Shown: in pieces, positions 1-10,600 of the stretch | Layout: every line of letters starts with the position of its first letter | How positions within the stretch are numbered: position 1 is the first letter of the stretch | NCBI GenBank assembly: GCA_964019335.1 | Contig: OZ025699.1 | Location: forward strand, 186,001-250,000 | Reading direction: 5' to 3' | From: Diplonema japonicum | Taxonomy: Eukaryota > Euglenozoa > Diplonemea > Diplonemida > Diplonemidae | DNA length: 64,000 nucleotides | Notes under the pieces: generated by a model | The model's input: the letters and a program-made list of their open reading frames with translations, nothing else | What the model was told of the DNA's origin: nothing | Database searches by the model: none | Program-made: the position numbers and the translations under genes

Positions 1-3000
1 CTCATGGTTCGTTCCGGGAGTACTCGGGAGGCCTCCTGTCATACCCGTGTGTGGTCGGTCCTCCGATACAGCGTAGGGAGTTGACGCGCTCCACTCGCGC
101 CGCTGGGAACGCTACCCCTCTGCCATCAGCGTGGTACAGGTCCTGGACTCGTCTCAGCACATACCGTAGCCTCCTTGCCTTGACGCCCAGGTCCTCCACC
201 TTGCCCACTTCCCCGCCGTCGTCCAGCGGCAGCTCCATCTCCCTCTCGAAGTCGAGGGCCAGCTCTAACGTCGTCACCGCCGTGTGCCGACCAGGCGCGT
301 CATCCCACAGCAGGCCTCCCAACCACCTCAGCACCGGCCTCAGCAGCTTGTCCATCACTGTTCCTGACGCCCCCAGCCTTCGTAGTTCAGACACCGTCGG
401 CGTCGGGTGCGCCCTCCCCGTCACGACCGCCCGCCACGGGTAAGCTTGTGTCTGCAGTGCGCGGTTCGCTTCCACCGCTGCATCCCTCCGCGTGACTACC
501 TCCAGCAGGTACTTCTGCACCAGTAAGGCCCTTGGCTTGTCTTGGCAGCCTCTGGGCACCACCCCATGGAGCCTCGTCGCCTTCGGCATAGCTGCCGGGT
601 CCAGGTTCGCGTACTCCACCTTGCTCCGCACCGCGACACCCGGCTCGCATCGCCAGAGGGCGTGCTCCAGCACCTCCGTGTAGCTGCCGAACCGTTCCTC
701 ACACACGTCGCAGAGGTGCTGCAGCGGGTTGTTCGGTTCCTGCGCCACGCCCCGCGCTCCCGGGTAGACCGCAAACACCGCTCCTGCAATCAGCCTCCTC
801 AGTCGGTACGCCGCCACTGGGTTGCCCGAGAGTGACCTCCACCACACGTTCGTGTCCGGGTCGGCTCCCTCCGGCATGCCGTCGTAGGAGTCCCTCCCTT
901 CTGCTAGCTCGGCTGCCGTCATGGCCCTCGCCACCCGCCGGATCTCGTGCTTGCGCTCGCGTTCCGGCATGGCACCCAGCCCCACCACGAAATTCCAGCC
1001 TTTCCCGATCGCCGGCAGCCATCTTCTCATCAGGGTCCCCACTGGCCCCAGGGCTTCAATATCGCACTCCCGGTACAGGGCGGCACACCTCCCCATCCGG
1101 TCCCACAGCTCCGTATCCGACCCGCCTACCTTCACTACTGTGCACAGCAGTCGGTAAAGTGTCACCACCAGCGGGTCCGTCGTGTGCCCTGGCAGCAAGA
1201 CGTTCGCAACAGCACACGGCGAGCGCATCTTGAACTTCGGTCCCCAGAGGCACGTCGCAACACTCGCTCGGATTGTACCCGCATCCATTTTCGAGGGGGG
1301 TGCATAGGCAACACCGTAGAGGCAGGAGGGGAGAATGGAGCTGGTGAGGATCCTCGCCTTCTGTGTGAACCCCAGCGGCATGGCGGCCAGTCTCCCGCAA
1401 GCGCGTCCCATCGCCTCAAGGGGCTTCGCCCTGTGCTCGCCGTCCATACATACCCGGACTCCCAGGACGTTGATCTCCTTTTTGGCCGTGAGCACCTCAC
1501 GTCCGCACTTCACCGTTCCGTGTTCTGCCGTTGTGAACAGGTCTGTCTTCCTCAGGTTGAGGTTCATCCCTGTCAGCAGAGAGAACTCGCACACCCCCGC
1601 TGCCGCCTTCTCCAGGGCGCTGAGCAGAGCTGCTATCAAGTAGACGTCGTCCGCGTATGACAGGGAATCAGCGCCGGGCACCTCCGCCATGATGGCCTTC
1701 ACCATCACCCCTACCAGCGCGTTCACCATCACCACCGAGATCGGGCACCCCTGCAGGATGCCGTTCGACGTAGCAAATTCGTCACCCACCCCTGTCGGGT
1801 ACTTGAACCTCCGTCTGAGGGATTCGTACATCGTCTCCAGAGGGCGCAGTATGTTCTGATGCAGTCCCAGGTCCCCCATTAGCCCGAGCGCCACTTCCCG
1901 CGGGATTCGGTCGAAGCACTTGACAAAGTCTAGCGCGAGCCCGTGCATCGGCGTTCCCGATAGCAGAGCTTCTTCGAGCTGCGTCGTCAGTTCCAGCAGT
2001 AGCGTGTCCGTACCCCTCCTCGACCTAAACCCATGTTGTGACGCGTCCGCCCACGACTCCTGCCAGACCAAGATGCGTCTCATCCTCGTTGTCGCCCACA
2101 GCCTGTACACGGCGCTGGTGACGGTGATCGGGCGGTGGTCCAACGGGGCTCTGCCCTCGCCTTTCGGGATCAGAGAGACAAGCGCTGTCAATAGCGCCTC
2201 CGGCCACTCGCCGGTCTCCTCGACGATGTTGAAGAGCTGCGCCCACCTCTCGAGCAGCGCGTCAGGTATAGCCTTCAGTTCCGTGATCCTCCAGCCGTCG
2301 ACGCCTGGGGTGCCCCTCGCAGGTCTGCTGTTTAACACCTCCCTGAGGTCGCCCCCCGTGATCGGCTCCAGTTCCATGGGGTGTTTATCGATATACCCGC
2401 CATACCTCTCTTTGAAAGCAGCGTAGGAAGGTCGGTCACTTTTGTCCGGGTACAGGTGGAAGACGGAGGCCCATGCCCCCCTCATCAGCGCGTCTATCTC
2501 CCCCAGATCTACCGTCAGCCTGCCGTCCTCCTTCGCGACTGCCAATGTGTGAACATCCTTGTCACCTCTAACGTAAGCTACGATCCTCCGCCTGTCGTCA
2601 CGGAAATCAGCTGCCACCCGTTTCCTATAACTTGCCTCGTTCTCCAGGCGTTGCCGCATCACCGTGTCTCTGTCAGCCTGCTCCGCCGCAGCCTCCAGCT
2701 CCCGCAGTCCCACCAGCGCAGCCTCCAGGCTAGCCCCCCGTAGCAGGTCCTTGTCCGGCACGACCCCAAGGTGCATCTTCTCGGCCAGCTTAACGATGTT
2801 CCGCCACGTCCCGTGCAGCATCGCTGGCAGCGTCCCCGGCCCACCACGCAGCAGTGCCTCGTTCAGCCCCGTCCTGAGCGCCACGATTTTCCTCCTGAGG
2901 CTGCCGTGCATCGTCTGGCCTCGTGCGGCAGCTCCCCCTGACGTCCCCGTCGACTTCGCTGCTACCATCTTCTCCGTCAGCTCTCGCGGCTCTCCTCTGC

Positions 3001-3207
3001 CTACGTACGACCTCACCTCCGTCACTCCGGCTGAGCTCAGCATATAGCGTTCGGTAGCGCAGCTCAGCAAGGCGTAGAGGCCCCCCACGTCCCTGGCGTC
3101 AACTGCTTGGTGGATTGCGTCGTCGCCGGCAAGCCCTTGGTCAAGATCAGCGTCGGGCGTCACCGCTCCCACCGGTAGCTCCTTCGGGAGGAAGAAACGT
3201 TTCGTCG
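1..3207 (-). mobile_element. R-family LINE copy R1, 5'-truncated, 3' UTR off window
   Basis: Non-LTR retrotransposon on the minus strand. It holds only the ORF2 part downstream of the endonuclease; its 3' UTR lies left of the window. The right boundary is near 3207, where plus-strand E1 sequence begins. Same family as R2 (5406-12272) by shared RT motifs and C-terminal layout, but clearly diverged. Either R1 inserted into E1 or the two truncated elements abut; no target duplication can be checked because one end is missing. Confidence 0.85.
2..3207 (-). CDS. LINE ORF2 protein, RT plus C-terminal zinc finger (no endonuclease)
   Basis: An uninterrupted frame of about 1,068 codons ends in TGA at 4-2. 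Numbering is from an ATG at 3238 that lies in antisense E1 DNA, so the true start is lost. RT signatures: a segment reading SLIPKGEG then HRPITVTS; motif A LALDFVKCFD near 435; motif B NGILQGCP; motif C YADD at 528-531. Near residue 843 is a C-x2-C...H...C finger (CDVCEERF...H...C). The protein would copy element RNA at a nicked target (target-primed reverse transcription). The AP endonuclease present in R2 is missing, so this copy cannot be autonomous although the frame is intact. Clade unresolved; RNase H is absent, unlike J, D and E. Confidence 0.85.
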
Positions 3208-4812
3208 CTTGTGGACACTCGATGCGCTGATCGAACACGACAGTTTACTGCTGTATGAGTCCATCATTAGGAAGGAGAACACAGCTGCCTTTCAAGCTAC
3301 ACAACCCCTGAAGGATCTGACCAGATACGAGGTACTGTTCCCGAAGAAAACATGGTCAGATCGACAAAGGGAAGCAGCCAGGGCCTACAAGCTCCCAGAG
3401 AGAGCGGCAACACCATTCTCAGGTTATGCCTTTGAGAAGAAGTACAGAGTTACACCTTGGCAGAGATTCGAGGGTAAACTGATACTGGCCCCCTTCCTCG
3501 ACATACATGTGAAGAGATCGGACACCAGTGAAGTCAGAAGGAAAGCAACAGAGGACACTCTGAACCGGCTTATCGAGAAGCACGGAAAAACCTTCTGCAT
3601 GATCTTCACAGACGGGTCATTGAAGGACGGCAGGAACGGAGGAGCTGCTGCGATACTGTTGCGAGGGGAGAGAAAAGCTTCGTGTGGGGTCAGCGGTGGA
3701 TCCTATACGTCATCCTACAGGTGCGAGCAAAGGGCCATAGAGCTGGGGCTGCACCTCGCGACAAACCTCTCGAAGAGAGTGGGCACGAGCCAAGAGATGG
3801 TCCTTATTTGCACTGATTCGCAGCCGGTAATAAGGAGGATGTGCCAGGGGCACCTGTCCGCTGTCTCTGCAGACGAGTACAAACTGTGGCACGAGGTAGC
3901 GGGACTTGTAAAGAGAGGCCACAAAGTGGTCATACAGTACGTACCAAGTCACTGCGGATTCAAATGGAACGAGATGGCGGACAAGAAGGCGAAGGAGACC
4001 TGCCGGGCAGTTGCCCGCGAACAGAAGACCAGCATAGACATCGTGAAGTCACTGGTGAGAAAAAAGGTACTGGCGAGCCACCTCCTCTTCTGGAAAAAAA
4101 CGGGTGTCAAGGAGACATACCGAGAGCTTTTCGCAGGGAATTTCGAGAAGTTTGAAGAGCTCAACAGGGAACAAGAAGTTGCGATCATGAGGCTGAGAGT
4201 GGGGAAGAGCCCCCTCATAAGCGGGTATCTACTCAATCCCCCAGTCGATGTGGTCACATGCCACCTTTGTTCGATGCCTCAGACGCTGAGCCACCTCCTG
4301 AAAGAATGCCAGGACGATGGTAGAGCTGACCAGAGAAGTCAGATCTTCGGTTCCTCCCTTCCTTCGCTCAAGGCCCTACTGTCAACTGACGCCGGGAAAA
4401 CCGTACAATTCCTGGAACAGCAGGGCCTGTTGTGACCGACCGTGGGATATAATCCCCTTTAATCCCCTTTATAAATTAAATTATATTATATACTTTACTT
4501 ATATACTTTTCTTTCAAATTATCCTGAGTTTGAAGATGTACTGTTGTTATACGACGTCAGACAGCAATTGTTTCTAACTCAATCTCTCGACTCTGGCTTC
4601 ACTCCTATCCTTTCTTTTCACCTCCCTCCCCAGTGTCTTCCCTTATTTTCCATTACCAGGCCCCTGTCCCCCGCCCCCAGTGTTATTCAAATTTTTCACT
4701 CACCTTTCATATAGAAAGAAAAAAGAAAAAAAAAAAAGAAAAAAAAGAAGGACAGATGATTCAAGCTTCGGTGTACACGATCGAGCTTGATTTGAATTCA
4801 TTTATTTTGAGA

Positions 4813-4844
<32 letters not shown>

Positions 4845-5333
4845 AAAAAAAAAAAAAAAGAAGAATAATAAAAAAAAAAAAAAAAAAACTGAAGAACGAA
4901 ACTTAATTGAATTGAATTTATTGGCTCCCGAAAGCCCAACAAGTCCAGCAGACGGTGGAGTTTCACAGTCAGCTGGTTAATTTTTCACAATTGAAACTCC
5001 ACCAAAGTTCTTAAAATCTGGGAGGTCGTCTCTTGTTACTAGAGGCGGCTAATGCCTCGAGACCCAGGTGCTGCCTGGTGGGTGGGATCGGTTTTATTTT
5101 ATTACGAAAAGAGCGTGGTGAGGGGGTCCAAGTAATTTACAACAGGGAGCAGCGGACCAGGACCCCTCGACCAATGGCTCAGTAACAGAGACTGCTTTTC
5201 ACGAATCACTTTCAAACACCTCTCTTGGTTTGAAGTGATGTCCCTTTCCCTTTCCCTTGAATGGTTTTCTCTACTCCCCTTCGATCCTCCCGCCTGGTAG
5301 TGGAATATTTATTATTATTATTTAAAAAAAAAT
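3208..5333 (+). mobile_element. E-family LINE copy E1, 5'-truncated
   Basis: Homology to E3 starts at 3209 (E3 51277 onward) and runs through the RNase H region and a 3' UTR of about 900 bp. The 3' UTR holds a pyrimidine-rich stretch, A-rich tracts at about 4710-4750 and 4811-4888, a block reading GGCTCCCGAAAGCCCAACAA, and a terminal TGGTAGTGGAATATT, (ATT)n, A-run, TC. The tail is followed by ATAAG and a GAAAA tract. Confidence 0.9.
3209..4435 (+). CDS. LINE ORF2 C-terminal fragment, RNase H plus zinc knuckle
   Basis: 408 codons equivalent to the last third of an Ingi/I-type ORF2. RNase H residues are visible: IFTDGS (first Asp), YRCEQRAIELGL (Glu), ICTDSQPV (Asp) and VPSHCGFKWNEMAD (His and last Asp). 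A C-x2-C-x7-H-x4-C knuckle (CHLCSMPQTLSHLLKEC) follows, and the protein ends GLL as in D. RNase H removes element RNA from the cDNA hybrid. Endonuclease and RT are missing, so this is a dead 5'-truncated copy. The frame opens at 3209 without a native start codon. Confidence 0.88.
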   Translation: MWTLDALIEHDSLLLYESIIRKENTAAFQATQPLKDLTRYEVLFPKKTWSDRQREAARAYKLPERAATPFSGYAFEKKYRVTPWQRFEGKLILAPFLDIHVKRSDTSEVRRKATEDTLNRLIEKHGKTFCMIFTDGSLKDGRNGGAAAILLRGERKASCGVSGGSYTSSYRCEQRAIELGLHLATNLSKRVGTSQEMVLICTDSQPVIRRMCQGHLSAVSADEYKLWHEVAGLVKRGHKVVIQYVPSHCGFKWNEMADKKAKETCRAVAREQKTSIDIVKSLVRKKVLASHLLFWKKTGVKETYRELFAGNFEKFEELNREQEVAIMRLRVGKSPLISGYLLNPPVDVVTCHLCSMPQTLSHLLKECQDDGRADQRSQIFGSSLPSLKALLSTDAGKTVQFLEQQGLL

Positions 5334-5337
5334 CATA

Positions 5338-5405
5338 AGAAAGAAAAGAAAAGAAAAGAAAAGAAAAGAAAAGAAAAGAAAAGAAAAGAAAAGAAAAAGA
5401 AAAGA
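5338..5405. repeat. (GAAAA)n microsatellite
   Basis: About 13 near-perfect GAAAA units with one A-rich interruption near the right end. It separates the E1 tail from the R2 3' end. The same repeat class, far longer, sits on the other side of R2 (12276-12905). Confidence 0.95.
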
Positions 5406-5465
5406 AACTCAAAGTGCAGGACAAACCCCCTCATGGAGGGCCGCCCTTGGGTGGGTTAGGGGGGG

Positions 5466-6390
5466 TTATCTTTTTATACTCCCCTTCTGGAGCATTGCTT
5501 TCGTTCCAATCGAGGCCTTGAGCGTCTTGCGGAGTCGTGTGATGCGGTCTCGCTTGTAAGCGGCTTTCAGTTCCATCAGCTTGTCGTGAGTGGTGTGGGT
5601 GGCGAAGATGGGCCTTCTGGCGAAACCCATAGCCGTTTTCCCACCTATTGCGATGAGGGACTTCACTCTCTTCTGTTCATCTGCTGGGAAGGGGCGTGGC
5701 TTCTTCCGTGCCCTGCATGCCGCGTTCAGCTTTCTTATCAGTGCTTTGATCTTGCGAGCCCTATCTTCCAGCAGACCTCCCAGTAACTTGCCTGTCGTCC
5801 ATTCGAAGTCGATGGCCAATTCCACCGCTGACACTTCAGAGCTGGTGTCCTCCTTCACCCATCGTAGCTGTGACAACCACTGCAGCAGCGGGTTCAAGAA
5901 TTCTGCGACGATTCCTCCCACTCCTTCGAGCTCCCCCGCCGTTGGCACGAGGCATCTCCTTCCCTCCACATTGCGTACCCACGGCAGCGGCTGTGTGCTG
6001 GCGTTGTCTATTTGCATGAGCTCCACATCCCGTTTCCCGACCAACACAGCCATGTATCGCTGCAGCTTCTCCAGGTGTGCGAAGACATGCCCCCTCGGCA
6101 GTATCGCGTGCAGCTCCAGACATAGGGGCCATCCTGATCTGTTGCGCAACGGCTCCATTCCGTCTAGTGCCAGTTCCTCTTGTGCACAGGCGCACTCATA
6201 CAGCTGATGGCGGAGTAAGGTCACCGTGTCCGGGTGTGGAGACTTGCACAGGTCGCATCTGAATCCTTGCGTGTGCGATACCTCCGTCGTTGGTGCCTGG
6301 CCCATGTTCTCCTCGTCGTCACCGTTGTCGTCACCTTCAGGCGCCAGTGGGACGCTCTTTCGCTTCGCATTTGCGTGCGGGTTTAGGTAG
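5466..6390 (-). pseudogene. R2 ORF2 C-terminal segment, zinc finger
   Basis: The longest open stretch is 6305-5466 (279 codons). It contains a finger CDLCKSPHPDTVTLLRHQLYEC (C-x2-C...H...C) matching the R1 finger, then an Ala/Leu-rich helical region containing AVELAIDFEW, parallel to LELALDFERE in R1, and a basic C-terminus. In the intact order this follows the RT segment at 6426-7780 directly. It is cut off from it by the PLE scrap at 6391-6425, which adds a stop and shifts the frame. Confidence 0.8.
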
Positions 6391-6425
6391 CTGAAATGGT
6401 TTTAAGTTAGGATGAAGAAGCGAAG
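6391..6425 (-). mobile_element. 35-bp PLE 3'-end insertion
   Basis: These 35 bases are identical to the 3' terminus of the PLE copies at 16228, 24125, 25867 and 61651, starting CTGAAATGG on the plus strand. Flanking DNA on both sides is R2 coding sequence. It is the shortest possible kind of 5'-truncated PLE insertion. As in all other copies, the base run just before the junction is GGYAR (here GGTAG). Confidence 0.9.
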
Positions 6426-7780
6426 GGAACCCCTCCTGCGATCACTCGTCTCAGGCTGTAGGACATGAGCGGGTCCTTGGCCGTCCTCCATAATCGGTTC
6501 GTCTTGGGGTCCGCCCCCGGCTCTATCCCGCTTATCGTGCTCCTCTCGACCGCCAGCGTCCTACTTCGGGCCTTCCTCACCACCTCTCTAAAGATGTGTC
6601 CGCGTTCGGCCCAAGATGTGTTGCAACCTAGTAGCTGCGCCCAACTCCATCCTATTCGGGGAAGCCACCGGCAGACCAGGTTGCCAACCGGCCCCATCGG
6701 GATGGAACCCGCGTCATACCCCGCAGCGATCTGCATGCATCTCTGCCGTAGCCGACTGTCATCGAGTGCTCCGGATACTACCTTCAGGGAGTGGTACATT
6801 ACGTAGGAAAGGGGGTCATTGGTGTGCCCCTTCAGCAGGACTGTGTTTACCGCGGTGGGCGACCGTCCACGGTGATGAGGGCCCCACAGGTTACAAGTGA
6901 TCTTCGTCGTTAGCTTCTTGAGTGCCTCATCACATGGAGGGGAGAACGGCCCACTGTATAGGCAAGATGGCAGGACCGTCGTGCTGACCAAGTGTGCTTT
7001 GGTTTCGAAAGCAATCCTTGTGCCCCCCAGTCGGTCCAGCGAGCCAAGCGCCCCCGTGGTCGGTTTGTTCCACGTCGTTCCTGTCCTGCGTCTGTTGATC
7101 TTCACCCCCAGTCCGCAGAGGTCTGTCACCGTCTTGTAGGGTACCGCGACCTCCAAGCCTTTCCTCATCTCCGTTCGGTTTCCTATGACTTTCGACTTGA
7201 ATTCTTCTGCAGTGCCGAAACCAACAGTCTTCTCCTTGTTGATTTCCATCCCCGTCAGGTCGCAGAACTCCAATGTCCCATTGACCGCAGCTTGTAGTGA
7301 GCCACGCAGCTTTGCCAGCAGGTATGCGTCGTCAGCGTAGGCTAGCACTTCGGCGTCTGGCGCGACTTGCTCGACTGCCCGCACCATGATGGACAACAGG
7401 GCGTTGACGACGATGACTGACAGGGGGCATCCTTGGAGAATGCCGTTCGTTGTCTCAAATGTTTCTCCCACTCCTATGGGGTACTTGAACCTCCTTGTGA
7501 TTTGGGTGTACATCCCTTGGAGTGCTCTCCCTATGGATTGGTCCATCCCCAGGGCGTCCATGAGGTCGAGAGACAGCCGTTGTGGCACTAGATCGAAGCA
7601 TTTTCGAAAGTCTAGGGCTAGTCCTTCCAGCGGTTCTCCTTCCACCAGAGCTAGTTCCAGCTTGGTACATAACTCCATGAGGGCAGTTGTCGTACTGTGT
7701 TTGGGTCGAAACCCGTGCTGTCTCGGCGTGATCCAGCGTTCTTGCCAGTCAAGGACACCCTTCAGCCTCGTACACGCCAC
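6426..7780 (-). pseudogene. R2 ORF2 middle segment, reverse transcriptase
   Basis: Open from about 7780 to the PLE scrap. Contains QHGFRPKHSTTTAL, motif A LALDFRKCFD, motif B NGILQGCPLS and motif C YADD (in LAYADDAYLLA). It matches R1 along its length. It is out of frame with the upstream endonuclease segment, the shift lying at about 7762-7780 just after YRLW. The RT core residues are intact, so inactivation is by frameshift and insertion rather than by loss of the catalytic Asp pair. Confidence 0.85.
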
Positions 7781-9693
7781 AATCGGTAGATGGTGCTGGT
7801 CACTGTGATGGGACGATGATTCAGTGGTGCTGACCCCTCACCCTTCGGAATCAGGGACACCAGTGCTGTCGTGATCTGTCTCGGCCACTGGCCTGTTTCC
7901 TCGATCAGGTTGAAGAGGTCTGCGAAAGCCTTCAGGATGCTCGTTGGGAGACGCTTCAGTTCACTCATCCGCCAACCGTCCACGCCACATGCTCCTTTCT
8001 CCGGCTTCTTCCTGATCACTTCCCTCAGCTGTTCTGCTGTGATGGGAGTCCGTGCCATTGGGGCTTTCTTGATCAGGTCCCCGTAACGTTGTGCAAACCG
8101 CTCATACTGTGGCTCTTCCTCGGGTGTTCGCGCACAGAAGACGCCCGACCACGCGTTCCGCATCACCTTGTCCATTTCCTGTAGGTTCGCCGTCACCCCC
8201 CCGTCTGCTACCTCAACCACGTCCGTTCTCTGGTTTGGGCGGTCTCTGACCCAGGCTGTGATGTGCTTGCGTTCTTTCCCAAAGTCAGCACGGACTGAGC
8301 GTTCGTAGGCCTTCGTCTGCATTCTCTTGCGGTATTGGAGTAGCTCTGATAGCATTCCCTGAGCGAAGTCCTCTGCTATGTCCAGCTCCTCCCTGATGCC
8401 GTCGATACCCCCTGTCGCGTCCACCTGGCAGTTGTCAACCTTCAGTTCTTCTCCTAGTGTCGCAATATTTCTGAGGACGTTCCGTAACTCTACCGGCAGC
8501 GGACCGCAGTGTCCGTTTTCATAAAGCCTTAGCATTTGCTGTTGCGCACTGCGGATCTTGTGCTTCAGCTTTTCCAGTCTTTGTTGTCTGTTCGATGCCG
8601 CTCCGACCGCCGACTCCGCCGACCTCGCACTTAGCTCCGATTTCGTAGGTTCCCGTACTTTGCCTCTCCCGGTGTACACGCTGCGCGTCGGCCCCTTGTA
8701 CCCATGTAATAGGTACTCCTCTGCGAGGTCTGATATCTCCGAGAAAGCTTCGGTGGGCTCCTGTGCTGCTATGAACTCCCGGTACCTCGACTTCTGCATC
8801 AGTGCCTTCGCCACCTCGCCAGGCGCCTTCTTGGTCTTCGGTATCTCCTGTGGGATGGTGTACCTCAGGACTTCTTGACGAAAAGCTGGGATGTTGAGTG
8901 TCACCGACAAGCATCGGTGGTCCGACCCGGTGATCATATCGCTTACTCCGCAATGTTCGAGACCTTGGGCCGCGATGTTATTCAGCAGGACCCTGTCAAT
9001 CCTCGTGCTGCAGTTGGTCCTAACGAACGTGTCCTCCGCCTGTACACCATCCCTTCTTGCACAGAACGCAGCGGCGTCTACCCAGTCTGTCTGTATAGCT
9101 TTCCTTAACGTGGGGGATCGTACTTCGTCCGTGTTGAAATCGCCCACCACGGCCACAGGCACGTCTCCCAGTTCGAACTTAAGACGGCAAAGGATGTAGT
9201 GGAGAAGCTCTTCACGGTATTTCGTCTTGGCTTGGTCCTGACCCGAGTGGCAGTAGACGTTGATCAGGTGAAGCCACCGTTTGCTTCCATCGAGTGAGAT
9301 CTTAACGTGTGACCACCTGTCCCTGTGCGGCCCATTCGTTTCACAGCGCACCGCCGTACGTGGTTTTTTCACCAGGGTTCCTAGACCACCCCGTTTCGCT
9401 ATCGTCAGAGATGTGACACCACTGGACTCCCTGCCTGGCTGTGGCTTGCTCCAGAATCTGGCGTATCGTTTGCCCCAGTCATCGTCTCTCAGCACGTGTT
9501 CGATTTCCAGCTGCGTCTGAGCCGTGAGGGCTGTCTCCTGGATGCAGAATGCGTCCGGGAGGACGGTGGAGTACTCGCTCAGCCTGTTGTTAAGTGATGA
9601 GCCGTTGTGTGTGAAAATGGTGAATTTCTCGTGTTCTGGCTCTGGTCCGGGGTGGGGTTCGATACCCTGTTCGGTGAGACGTTCAAATTTCAT
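7762..9693 (-). pseudogene. R2 ORF2 N-terminal segment, 2A-like start plus AP endonuclease
   Basis: Starts at ATG 9693-9691. Residues 10-17 read GIEPHPGP, a degenerate 2A-like motif (consensus DxExNPGP, with His for Asn). The AP-endonuclease fold follows: THNGSSL, CIQETAL (Glu), INVYCHSG, VVGDFNTDE (Asp and Asn), IDRVLL and GSDHRCLSV (terminal Asp-His). The nuclease would nick target DNA to prime cDNA synthesis. The frame enters the RT (SLIPKGEG, HRPITVTS) and is lost near 7770. It lies in the same frame as the Cys-rich end of ORF1, separated by one TGA at 9789-9787 and 31 sense codons. Confidence 0.88.
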
Positions 9694-9786
9694 GTCAGAT
9701 AAGCGTATCGGATTGTATTTGGAAGGATGGGAACGGGGCGGAGGGAATGGGTTTGGGGGGTGGGTTTGGGGGGAGCCCTCATGGAG

Positions 9787-10010
9787 TCATTGTTCGCATT
9801 GTTCGCACCCGCGGCATTTTACCCTTTTGCAGTCCGGTAATATGCAGGTCTGTGCTGGGTTGTTCTTTGTGATGTTCCCGCCGCAGTAGTGGCATACACC
9901 CTTCCAGCATTGATATGTCCCGTTGTAGACGTGGCAGATGCCCTTGCCCAGGCAGTCGTCAATGTCGGCGGGGCCCTCGTCCAAGTCGATGTCGGTGTCA
10001 TCGTCAGTTG
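9787..10010 (-). pseudogene. R2 ORF1 C-terminal Cys-rich module
   Basis: This frame reads an acidic stretch followed by at least nine Cys, including CHYCGGN, CILPDCKRVKC and CEQCEQ, which suggests zinc binding and nucleic-acid contact. It is the logical end of ORF1 but is joined to the coiled-coil frame only across a run of seven C (sense strand; G7 on the plus strand at about 10009-10015), so one base has been gained or lost there. It ends CAA TGA CTC; a C after UGA is a comparatively leaky context. Confidence 0.7.
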
Positions 10011-10600
10011 GGGGGGACCCAAGTCATCTTCGGAGTCGTCCATCATCTCCTCCCCGGCAGCAGGGCGCATCATCGGGGCCCGGTTCCCGGGGACGGGCTT
10101 CGAGAGCGTCGCTTCCGTGAGTCTCTTAATTTGCTCGGTGAGCGCGGCCATCTGGATGTGCATCTGCCGGACCTCCTCCCGTAGCTCCGCGTTCTCCCTC
10201 CGTAGACTGACCACCTCAGCCGGCGGCTTGACGTCGCTGACCGGTTCCCCTGCAAGTTTACGAAGTGCGTTTTCGATTGCTGTGAGGCGGTCCTCAAAGG
10301 CCGGGGGATCGGCTTTCTTCGATGTTGTGGGCGACTTACCGGACTTCGGTGGGGCGGCTTTACCCGTAGGGGCAACCTTCTTTCCTGCAGCTGGTGGTTT
10401 GTGGTCTGGTTGAGAGGACCCCGTCACTGCTCCGAGGTACGACTTGCCCGCGTTGTTTGTGGTCCCCGTTTTCGGCCTTCCCCAGGACTGAGCTGGCGGT
10501 GTCTTTTTGGTGGGTGGGTTTCTAACGTCGGGAGCTATCCTGCAGTGAGGACCCGCCCAGTTGGGGACGTGATCTTCAGCGACGTGGTTGGGGGTTCGCC
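9990..10600 (-). pseudogene. R2 ORF1 middle segment, Pro/Lys-rich linker and coiled coil
   Basis: The open frame (10664-9819 overall) reads a Lys/Pro-rich linker and then a heptad-like region (VSLRRENAELREEV..QMAALTEQIKRL) typical of LINE ORF1 coiled coils that make multimers. It is out of frame with both the OTU-like part upstream (transition near 10560) and the Cys-rich module downstream (transition at the C7 run). The first 30 or so residues of the open frame overlap the upstream segment and are probably not native. Confidence 0.7.
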
